This document shows positions 53,901 through 64,000 of a stretch of DNA of 64,000 nucleotides, piece after piece. The notes beneath the pieces are model-generated. The model did no database searches and was not told where the DNA came from. It saw only the letters and a list, made by a program, of their open reading frames with translations. A program made the position numbers and the translations under genes. This DNA comes from Otis tarda (taxonomy: Eukaryota > Chordata > Aves > Otidiformes > Otididae): the NCBI GenBank assembly GCA_026413225.1, contig CM048553.1:41890001-41954000 (forward strand). Reading direction: 5' to 3'. The number at the start of each line of letters is the position of its first letter. Position 1 is the first letter of the stretch.

Positions 53901-56694
53901 TCCATATAGGTGTGATGTCTGTGCAGCTCAGTACTCCACTTATAAAAGCTTCTTACAGTGTTAAAAAAGCCACGCATCCAATTCTGTAATTGGCAGTTTT
54001 GGCATATTGGTATAGTAGCTGTTTAATTGGTATACTGCTGCATCTGGTCTGCCAAATATACAGGGCCCCTACTCATAAATTGTTCTTCCCTTTGATAATA
54101 TGCAGGAGTCTCCACAATTTCCATAACTCAATTCAGGAGACAGCTGAGAAGTAGAAAGACATTTTTGTGTATAAAGTCCCTTATGATTTCACATGGCCAC
54201 GCTTAAAATTTCTCATTTCGTATATTTTAGTGGTAAAAGTTACTATGCAATAAAAACTGTATCAAAATACCTATGTTTAAAGGGGGAAAGGTATATTGTT
54301 TCTGGATCCCTTGTCTAGAATAACGGGTACATAAATTACAGGGTGAGACGGCAGTCACCAGTACTGCCAAAAAATGTAGATTTGGTTGGCTGTAAATGCA
54401 GTCAGAGATTTGACTCCAGCTGTAGCCAACCTCAGTGACTGCTGGGGGCTCTTCCAGTGCCGGAGGGGAGAGCCAGCAGCCCCCAGCCACGGCACATCAG
54501 CAAGGTCTGCCGTCGCCTGGAGGCAGGGAGACTGATCAAATGCTCACGGAGCAAGTTTGTTCCTATTTCAGGGTCTCTTTAAAAGTGACAATTTAATGGG
54601 ACCCATTACTGTCAGCTGTGGCCGGTTCCCTCTCCCTCCTCCCAGGCGCTTACCAGGGAAAGCAGAGATTTATAGCCGTGGTGCAGCCACTCCAATGGGC
54701 TACTGTTCACTCCTCCCGCCGGTGTCCTGGCTGGCTGCTCTCCAGATGAATCTTCCCAACGGGTCTTCCCCGTCTCTGGGGTGCTTGGCTTGCTTTGGAA
54801 CCCTGCGCGCCTATGATAAATACCTGGAAATTATTAGGTCCTCGCTTCAGAGCATGCTGTGATCCTCCTGTGCTTTCTGCTGGTCCAAAAGAGTGGCAGT
54901 GCTCCACATTTAGGAAGATTTAAGTGGAGCATTTCAAACAAAGCTCTGTAGCTCATAATTTTTGAAATGAATGGACGCTACCACTTTTTTAGCTCTTTTT
55001 TTTTTTCCTTTTCTTTTTTGGATCAGGGGATTAAGGCATTGCTCAGATGCTGTGCAAGTGGTCTTAACCAGTCCATTTATCCAACTGCTACATGTATGGA
55101 AACAAAGGTGAAAACTATGTATTTTTTTTAAAGGAAAGAAGAAAGGGAGTCTTAGGTGAACAGGAGAGACACAAGCACAGCACCCAGAAGCCAAATAGAT
55201 GAGCTAACTAAAAAGACCTTTTATCTTACCCCAAGTTCATGTGATTTTCATAAACTGAAAGAATGATCGTCTTGTGATTATATGAGCTCTGTGCTTGAAT
55301 CTGGCCATTGATTAAAGTCTGGCAGGGGAGGGAGAAAACAGGAAAACATCTTGCTAAGATTTTCCTGTGTTAGATTAATCAGCCCCAGTTCATTCACTCG
55401 TCTCTGAAAGGTCATGTTTTCTCCTCGTCGAAGTTGCCCGATCCCAGACTCTCCCTTGCTTCCCTGCGGCTTGGCTGAATGAACAGTGGTGCCCAACAGT
55501 GGGCAAGGCGGGGGCAGCGCTGCGTTTGTCCTGTAAGCTGTGCGGCTCTTTCAGCATCTCAGCAGGATTTCTGTCAGTTCTTACAACCAGTTACATCCCT
55601 CTGGTTAGCGTTACCTTAAGAGTCCTCGTTGCTTGGAGGAACCAGGCAGATGATTCCTCTTAGCTCTGTTTGTGCAGTTGCTAATCCCTTGCACTGGCAC
55701 AGGCTGCGTTTCATCCGCCTTCCTCAGCCTGTTTTTCCATGCTTTTCGGTTTTGACTGTCTGTATATGGGAACCAGGCAGAGGGGTATGGCCACCATCTC
55801 ACTCTTTAAAATGGTGGTTTTGCCAAGCTGGGCCAGCTCCAACTCATCTCTGCTGTCGCCTTTGGTAATGAGTTTCAGCTGCAGTGTGGAAAGGTAATTT
55901 TCCTTGACTACTGCCAGTACTGGAGAGCCAGACTTGCATATTTCTGGGTGTTTACTTGAACTCTGTTTTCTAGTCTCCAGGCATCCGAGTTTCACTGAAC
56001 TCCACGTTTTACAAGGTTTTTAGTGGGTAGTTCTGTATTAGCAGAGTTTCTTTTTCACTGGATGCGGGGGATTGAGACTGTAGCATAAAGCAGAACATAC
56101 TAGGTTTCCTTGCCAGATTTCAAGAGATTTGATACGACATATTTGTTTGGAGATCAGTTGTCAAAACTAAGAGCAAAAAAAAAAAAATTGTGGGGAGATA
56201 ATGAACGTGTGTTGATGAGCCATTCGGATGGATGCCTGAAAAAAGTAGCAGGAAGCATAATGCTCAAGACATCTGGTTTATTTTGGCATGTTTATGTCCA
56301 TGTTATTTATTCTGAATATTTTTGGTTTGCTTTCTGCGTTGTTTTCATACGTCACTTTATCCTTTCTCAGAAACTTCTCTGCTGCAGATCAGGCTCATTT
56401 TAAAACTTTTCTCAGGTTAGACAAAGAGAAGAGAAACGTTGCTTGGTCTTGAAAGTGAGCAGGAACTGTGCTGAGGGACAGCCAGAGTGAACCCTTTCCC
56501 AGCCATCCTGGCAAGTGGGTGCTGGGCCAGCACCCGCAGGCACTCACCCGGCTGGCCGAGCTCAGGCCGGGGCTCTGCCTTGGCTCCGGGTGGGTCGGGG
56601 AGGGAGCAGGGAACGGCTGGCTGCGCGAACACGCAAACTGTGCGAATCTCTCTGCTGGAGCAAGGGGAATTGTGCTTCAGCCGGCTTGCAGGCA

Positions 56695-56703
56695 TATATA
56701 AAT
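56695..56703 (+). promoter_or_regulatory. TATA-like sequence next to a GC-rich intronic patch
   Basis: TATATAAAT follows a GC-rich patch with CpGs (about 56450-56690). The combination resembles a core promoter, but no initiator, downstream exon or transcript evidence is visible. Weak candidate. Confidence 0.2.
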
Positions 56704-58163
56704 ATTTGTGGCATAGTTTGCATGATTATTTCAGCTGAGCTGTAAACATTTGGATGCTGATAGCGGGTTAGAAACTAGCGCCTCTGTAAATTTCAGGCCG
56801 TGCAGAAATGCAGGGATTTTTGTATTGGCTGACAATGGAAGTCCCCATGTCTCTCCTGATGGTAAATAACTGCGGTGCCAAATATGTGTGGGAACTCTGC
56901 AAGCCTTCGTGGCGAAAGCTGGGAGGGGAGGAGGAGGATGTAATGCCTGCCCGTGTGGGGAATTTCCTTAGAGCATGCACATACCTTCTTTCTCCCATGT
57001 AGATTTGTGTTTGAGCTTGCCCTTTTCCTCTTCACGTGTTTCCATCTCTGCCAGCGGCTAAATGGAGATGCTAATTTGAGAGACTCCTACAAGTAATTGC
57101 AGCATAGTAATTGCATAGCTAACATGAGTCTTTTCCTTGTCCTGCCTGCTGCAGGAATCAGCATGTCACTGCATGATTATAGCTTGGCGGGGATTTTTTG
57201 TTTGTTTTTACTAAGAGTTCTACTACTTTGTTTGAGTAGCTGTTGCTTAGTGTCTTTCCTTTGTAGCTCTGTACAAAAACAAATCCCACGTATGTCTAGT
57301 AAGATTGTGACATTGTCCTTAGAAGATGGTCCCCCTGCTCCTGCCACCCAAAAATCCAATGCATAAAACCAGAGACCCAAATTAAAGGTGTGAACCAAAA
57401 TCAGTCTTATATTTAGGGAGTAAAAATTTTGAAAGTCTTTCCTGATATTGCGCTTCCGTGCAAGAGAGCAGCTACATAAATGGTTTGGAAAAGTGTCATT
57501 CTTTACGAAGAAATACTGCGCTTAATTAATTCTTGCTCCTGGGAGGTCAACCTGGGGCACTCATTATTGTCTTAATTGGTGGTATAAATCCTGAGGCACT
57601 GGAGGGGAAGAGGGGAAAAAAACGATGAGCAGTTAACAACATATAGCCTTTTGGATAAGTGCTAGCCAGTTGTACAACCATCCTAGTGACATTTTATGGT
57701 TTTATTGGGTTATAGGTCTGGTCCTCCACAAATTAGCTTAAAGGGAATTGATTTGCGTAAACAAAAACATAAGAAAATAGCAAAAAGGAATAATTCATTC
57801 CTGAGTTCTCCATTAAACTGTGTGAAATAACTCAGTGTGCTGCAACTCAGAAAAGCATGATGTCCTGTTATTCATATTAAATTATATTCATTACTCTTCC
57901 CATCTGGAGTTTCCTAGCAGGCCAAAAATCATCCTACAGACGTTACTGAAAGGAAGTTAACTGTAACTTTTAATTGTATACATTTCATCTCCCCTTTTTT
58001 TTTTTTTTAATTGAAGAAAGCAGATGGAAGTGCATACTAGCTCCTTCCTCTCTGTTTAAATTACTGAAGTGGAGAAGCAGAAAATCTCAGCCGTTCTTTC
58101 CTCTCACATATTATTTCAAGGTGATGACTGTTCTGTCTGGAGACTTTGACATGTTTGCTAGAA

Positions 58164-58177
58164 AGGTCAGGAGTTCA
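58164..58177 (+). promoter_or_regulatory. RARB: Candidate intronic RARE, consensus DR2
   Basis: AGGTCA (58164-58169), two bases (GG), AGTTCA (58172-58177). Both half-sites fit the RGKTCA consensus, and DR2 spacing is an established RAR/RXR binding arrangement. It lies in intron 2, about 14.4 kb after the zinc-finger exon. By my estimate a perfect RGKTCA DR2 is expected about 0.1 times by chance in a window this size on both strands. Function is inferred and not shown. Confidence 0.5.
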
Positions 58178-58392
58178 GCGAAAATCGAAATTGTAGAGAA
58201 ATCCTTGCGTAGTCTTAGGGATGCTCTGGTACCCTTGCTGGACACCCATTTGTATAAAAACCATGGAAAAAGAACAGCCCTTCCCCCCCCCCTTAGTGAG
58301 TTGCTCTTAAGTCCACAGGTCTGTATTCCCATATGCGAAACATTGGGATAACACCTGCTTATTTTTATGATGTGTTTTGAGTTCTGTTGATC

Positions 58393-58412
58393 TATTTATT
58401 TATTTATTTATT
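58393..58412 (+). repeat. (TATT)n microsatellite
   Basis: About five tetranucleotide units in intron 2. Confidence 0.85.
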
Positions 58413-59046
58413 GAAGCCCTGGTTTTAATAGCAAATTTGGTTTTCTTCGGCTGTGGAAGGTTTCGGCTGCTCTTCATCAGCAGAATAAATGGCTAGACGA
58501 GGCGAAACACGGACGGCAAGCAGAGAGTTTCTGCTGGAAATAACAACACCAATGGACAAACACGGAGCGCTTCCCAGGTCGGGGTGGTGCCCAGCCCCTC
58601 TGCTGCCGGGCGCCTGGCGTGCCTAGGTGCTCGCTACAAGCTATTGACATTTAACAACGTTTATTCGTTTGTTTTTGAAAAGATTTGCCTGTTCTTCCCT
58701 GGCATACATCATCAGCGCGATTTCCCCGCTTTCTGGCAGCGAGCCTTCCTCTGCTTATTGTTGTCGCTGCTTCCATTTTGTGCCGGCGGTGGTTTCCAGC
58801 CACAATGTCAGACAATTAATTTGTTTATTCTGCAAGCCGTGACTTCCAAAGCGTGATAGACAGTGCAGACATCCCGGAAAAGTGCTGTGCAACTGGGAAT
58901 ACGCTCATTTTAGCTTCCTTTTAGATAGCTGCTTTGGCAGCTTTCATTACTTGTGGGGTCTCATGTTCTGGCTGCAGCCATTTTACATTGTCTTTTGTAC
59001 TATACAGAATCCCTTAACATGATGTGCTGGGGTTTTTAGGTCTTTT

Positions 59047-59089
59047 CTAAGGCTTTCTCTGCAACTTTTGTTGCAGAGAAAGGCTTTAG
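59047..59089. repeat. Strong hairpin: 13-bp perfect stem, 4-nt loop, extended arms
   Basis: CTTTCTCTGCAAC at 59053-59065 and its exact reverse complement GTTGCAGAGAAAG at 59070-59082 enclose a TTTT loop. Past one G-G mismatch (59052/59083) the arms pair again: AAG 59049-59051 with CTT 59084-59086, then CT 59047-59048 with AG 59088-59089 around one bulged base. That is 18 pairs in 43 bases. It is shorter than usual microRNA precursors. The reverse strand would form the same fold with an AAAA loop. No function assigned. Confidence 0.85.
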
Positions 59090-62000
59090 TTGTGGGATTG
59101 CAGGTTATCAAGGCCTTTCAAAGCAAATATTCCTGATTTGCATCTAAAAATTGTGTCTCTCTGCCCTAACCTGGCCGCTGATCCTACCAGGGCTTTGTGA
59201 GGAAGGGGTTTTTTGTTCCTTGACTGCTGCCCCCTGTAAAAAAAATACTGCAAACCACATTCAGTCCATGAACATACTTGGGCAATTCAGCAAAGTAATT
59301 TTGCGCAGATCTCATCAGTGAGTGAGATCTTAAATGTCTCTGTTGATGCTCCAGAGAGAGCAGGAATGGGGTCCTTACCTTGCCTACATACGTTTTACAG
59401 GGTTAGCAAGGATAGAGGGTAACTGGAATGACTGAAATAAATAGATTGAAGAGACTACGCATCACAAACAGATTTGATTTGTAGAAAAGGTACGTATTGT
59501 ACAGCCCCTGTTTCAGCATAAAGCTAATGGCAGAGGTTTCAGGTATGTTGTGGACTGGATTTTCTTTTCAGTTGTTACTGGTTTTTATCATTCCCTTCAG
59601 AGCTCCATCAGAGTTTATAAATGACCGATAAACTGTACCATAGAAAAGTCCTTCCTACTCCTTTGTTTCTTTTACGATGAAGTAGCACTTCACTCAGAAG
59701 TTTATTTTGTAAATTTACTAAAGAATGGCCTCTCAGTCTGCAGGAGTCCTAGGTGGCTGCCTGGTTTTGGGAAACTGAAGCTGAACCAGATGAACCAAGC
59801 AGACTGTTCAAACAGATTGAGCTCACAATAGTCCTCCTCTGCTGATCACCCTGTCCCTGGCTTGCAGTGGAAGTTCTAGACTTGTAAGCCCACAGATCTC
59901 GGTGAATAAGATTTGGCATGCCCTGTGCTGGCAAGATGTTTTTAAGATGTTGTTGGGATCAAATGATCCATCTCTCCATGCGGTGTGCATCTCTTGAGCT
60001 CTGAATTATCTGATTTGTCCAAATCAACTGGTCAGTGAAGAAGAGGGAACCGTATAGATTCCCTATCAGATGCGCAAGGGTAGCAGTTCATGCTTACAAT
60101 TCTGTATGACTTCATAAGCTTAAATGCTTAACATTGTCTTTCAGGGCTTATCCTTAATGACCTGCTTTGTATCCAGATAACCAGTGGCATAATGGCTTTC
60201 ACAATGTTACTGAAATAGTTAATATTGTCTGTAGGCACCGCTGCTCTGTACTGAGCTCTCTAATTTTGACACACTACCAGGCAAATACTACGAAAGTAAG
60301 TGGTGAGTGGGATGAGGTGGGGCTTTTTGGCATTGTGTGACTAAATAGTTGTTTAGTTCTAAGCAATAGGCCTAGTAAACTGAGTTTATTTGCTGCTTGA
60401 TACATACGGTTTCAGGTATCACTCTCTGCTTTCAGTGCAGCAGATAAGATATCAACACAATTAAAAGTGAAAAATAATCTGTCTGCTCTGCCAGTGGTGG
60501 ATGCTCAGCGAACACACGCTGATACAATAGATTTCTGAATAATTTATACTCAGCATTTTTTCCTTGCACTTGGTAAATGAGGACGCCTAATGTGGCATGG
60601 TCAGAATGATACTCTATCTGTCATCCATTAAGATAACAAGATTGGTGGGCCTGGGGGGAGCACGGCGTGGTGCGCAGAAAATATGAGATTAAAAATTGAA
60701 ACGTTTGTCCAAAATGCTTTGTGTTAAGGGATGCTGATAAAAGCAGCTCAGAAGGACGGAATTAATTCATAAGTGTGATTTCTGCAAAGCTTTGTTTGTC
60801 TTTGTATAAATAAAAACACAAGATCCGTGTTCCTTTCAAAAGTTGTGGATAAAAGGAATATTAGAGCAAATCACTGCTCCTGATAGGTCTTCAGTAGCTT
60901 CCTGTACTTTAAATTCCAGTACTTTGTAGGTGCTATCGAAAACAATTATGTTTGACAGTGATGCTTTATGTCTCACAGATTTTTTTATATATTCATAAGG
61001 CATTTTAAATTATAAAGAATCATTTGTGCTTGTTTTTGGCATAGAGGTGTCTCATCTCCCGTCACAAGGTGTTCATTTGGACAGGATGCTAAAATATTTG
61101 CATAAAAAATTGCTCGTGTAAATATTCAGCCAAACAGATTCCTTTTGAGGTGAATGTGTTACAGTAAGTAGTGGCTTTGTTTTCCAGGAGTCAGTAGGCG
61201 CTTGAAGTGGATTAATTTATAAGCAGTGGTGGTTTGCTGTCTCTGAAGTTTCTGACGACTTCTTAAGGTTAGGTCGCATTCGGATTTTCTTGGTTTTTGA
61301 AGAAACTGTTGGGGTTGTGAGATCAGATGGAAGTCATTTGACAAAAAGCACTTGAAGGAAAACTTGGGCCTGCTTCTAACTTTGCTATTTTTAGCAAACA
61401 GGCCAGGGTATTATATCTGTGCTATCTGGAACCCAGCCTTGAAATGGTTTAAATGTGCTTTTTCTGTTTAACTGGGCAGCAAGCGCCAAATCTGCCCATC
61501 CCCATGTCCTGCGGGGTTTTTTTCTCGCTGCAGAGCTGCTGGTGACCAAAGCAGGTGAGGTGCAAACTGCCGCACAGGGATAAGCAGGATGCTGTCTGGT
61601 TTTTTAATCCAGTGTCAAATTGAGGCAATGTTTCTGGGCATGACCCTGCTTGCAGTGCCACCCAAAACTTGTGGAGGCGGGTAAGGAAACCCAGCACCGG
61701 TGCCCAGCAAGCGCTCCTCGCGCGCCGGTGCTTGAACTCCGGTCACTCCCTCTGTGAAAGCTTTGATTTGGGGATTGTATGGAAAGAAATTAAACCATAT
61801 TTATAATCTGGACTTTTTTTTTTAGTGCCTGTCCAGAGGAAAATTTAAAGATCAAATCTTTTCCGTGACATATTGCTGAGGCTTTAAAATGAGCGCACCA
61901 GAAATCTCAGTAGAAATAGTATCCCGGCGTTGTCTTCGGGAAGAGTTCTTGGGGAGCGGGCACTGTTGAGAAACAGGTCCTTAGTTTTGAGCAGGACCGC

Positions 62001-64000
62001 ATCATACCTTTTTCCACCTGGATGTTTTACATAAACAAGTTCATTTTTCTTTCTATTTTCTGAGTAACTCCAGGAAGAAAATAAAATACAGATATTAAAA
62101 AGTAATTTGTAAAACAAGTCGAAGCTTCCACAATTAATATCTTTGCCTATATCTTTCAGTCTGTGCAGGATATTGCCTGGGGAGGTTCATTTCAGCCAGG
62201 AGATCTGCTTTTTCAGAGTTTGTTGTTCTTAAGCTTTTTATAATAGTGATGAGTTCATGAATGCTTCATATTTGCTGTCTGCAGAAGTGGGATCACCTTT
62301 TCCTATTGGGCGATGTGGTCGACTTTGTATGGTAAGGACTGAGGCAGCCTCCTCTGCTTTCCTTCCTGATGGACTGTAATTAAACCCTGCATTAAAAGGA
62401 TGCAGAACCTGTGTCTAAATATCAGAACAACTGATCACTGGGTGCCATTAGCTACTGGTTGTATTTTGGTGAAGGACAGGTATATTTGGAGGAGGCAGTT
62501 TCCTCTTTTCCTGGTATTGGGTAACACTTTGGAAGCTCATCTTCTGTTTCAAGTAGTGCCTATGTCACTAAACCAGAAGTCGCTCCAGCGTGGATCCATG
62601 GCAGCTTTGCCCCAAAGCATGTGCAGGAGAGAGGAGGCTTTGGGGGCTGTTGGTTTTGTTTTTTTTTTTTTAAATTACTCCAGTTGTTTAGCGTGGTGAG
62701 ACAGTTGCTGCATGGGAGGGTCATTTTTGTTCCTTTAGACCATTTTGTTTCCTGTCTTGTCTGGCTGGTAGTAGGAGAGTTACTCCATTGGTGACTGTGA
62801 GTATGAGCCCTGGATTAAGCCAGAGTGGCTGCACTACCAGTCTTGGCTTCCCCTGCCTCTTTCCAACTAAAAATTGGTGACCAAATAAGCTGTACAGAGA
62901 CCCCTGAACCAGCAGAGCTCACTTTGTGTCTGTTGAATTAAACCAAAATGGATGCCGTAGACTCCTCAACTACTCTAGTTAGCATCGTCAGCAATTACCA
63001 CAGAGCCAGGCAGCGCAATTAGGGGAGTATCAAAGCAAGAAAGTAGTAGGTGAATATCACTATAAATTTTCTTCTTGGCAAATAAATGAATGTACACATG
63101 CTTGCCATATTTTCCCTTGCAGAGATTGAAGCAGTGTTAATGAGCAAAGCGTGGAATATAAGATAGTAGTGTTATTGATAACTTAAACTTCAATTGTCTA
63201 AACAAATAGCTTTAAATACTTCTTCTATGTTCAGTAGCTTAAGGAAAAGAAAGAGGTAAAGAGTTTTTATTTATCTCTTTGATGGTAGTATTAAGTATCT
63301 CCTAAATCAGAGGAGCTAACCTCAGGATGAGGCTTGCCTCTGCAAGAGCTGCAGGAAACTATTGCCAGGGGTTACGTGATTAAGGAGGCATTTTTCAGTT
63401 CTGAGTGAATTTGAGGTATTTTCATAACATTAGCGTCTATAGCATGTTGGGTGTGCAAGGAATTTATGACCAGCCCTTACTGACTGGGCCTGCCCTACCG
63501 CTCCCTTATCATAGGGCCAGAAACTCTCCCAGTTAACTCTGAATGATAGGGTTTTTGGCTTTTGAACTCCTCGCGTATCTCGATGAGTGCTTCTAGGAGA
63601 GCCAATTTTATAGCTTACCATGATTGCATCTTTAGACAAACGCATTGTGGGCACAGAGCTATCACCTGCAGCATCAAGTTTACCGCTTCCCTGTAGGATG
63701 TAAACACGTGCCTGGTTGACGAGTTGAAGAGTTTTAACCTCTCAAGCCCTCTAACAAATATTAGATTGCTAACTATTCTTCCATAATGCTATGATGTTGA
63801 CTGAAATTTGACCCTGGTGCTTGCTGAAACGATTTTCAAAATCTGAGTGAGAAGGTTAAATAGTGCTGTCAAGTTTCCAAATGTCTGTTGCAGAAATACT
63901 TTCGCTGAATATCTGGGGGTTGAGCTCTAAAATGCTTAAAGTAATCCTCTTTTTTTTCGTCATTATTATATGATATTATCTAAGGCTTATTTTTTAGTAC

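Overview
This is vertebrate nuclear DNA, almost certainly avian (at least sauropsid). The main evidence is a 5'-truncated CR1 LINE of the bird/reptile type on the minus strand at about 7.29-8.58 kb, together with few other interspersed repeats and large introns. No bacterial-style gene organisation, tRNA, rRNA or CRISPR is visible. The species cannot be fixed from sequence alone.

The one gene I can support is RARB, retinoic acid receptor beta, on the plus strand. The window holds its P2 (RAR-beta-2) promoter, the first exon of the beta-2 isoform and the next coding exon. The promoter lies at about 19.72-19.82 kb. In order it has a CRE-like octamer, a DR5-like pair of half-sites, the canonical DR5 retinoic acid response element (RARE) and a TATA-like box. 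From their spacing I place the start site near 19824. Exon 1 has a long 5' leader (about 463 nt) with seven upstream AUGs, then 52 codons plus one base encoding the beta-2-specific A domain (20287-20443). After a 23.2-kb intron, a 149-bp exon (43665-43813) encodes the B region and the first zinc finger of the DNA-binding domain. It ends in a clean splice donor. The second-finger exon was not found, so the following intron runs off the right edge (at least 20 kb).

Layout: 1-19.1 kb is 5' flanking sequence, or probably the P1-transcript intron by analogy with mammals, with one CR1 copy and simple repeats. 19.1-20.06 kb is a GC/CpG-rich promoter block interrupted by two very long T tracts. 20.4-43.7 kb is intron 1. 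43.8-64.0 kb is intron 2, with a pyrimidine-rich stretch at 46.1-47.9 kb, a consensus DR2 half-site pair at 58.16 kb and a strong hairpin at 59.05 kb.

The parts form a known feedback loop: ligand-bound RAR/RXR activates P2 through the RARE, and the encoded receptor binds elements of the same type. The uAUG-rich leader adds a translational layer. No undescribed multi-gene system is visible. The items most worth checking are regulatory: the tandem DR5 arrangement, the intronic half-site pairs, an out-of-frame uORF that overlaps the start codon, a tandem NAGNAG acceptor at the zinc-finger exon, and two perfect-stem hairpins. Comparisons with mammalian RARB are from memory, not from an alignment.
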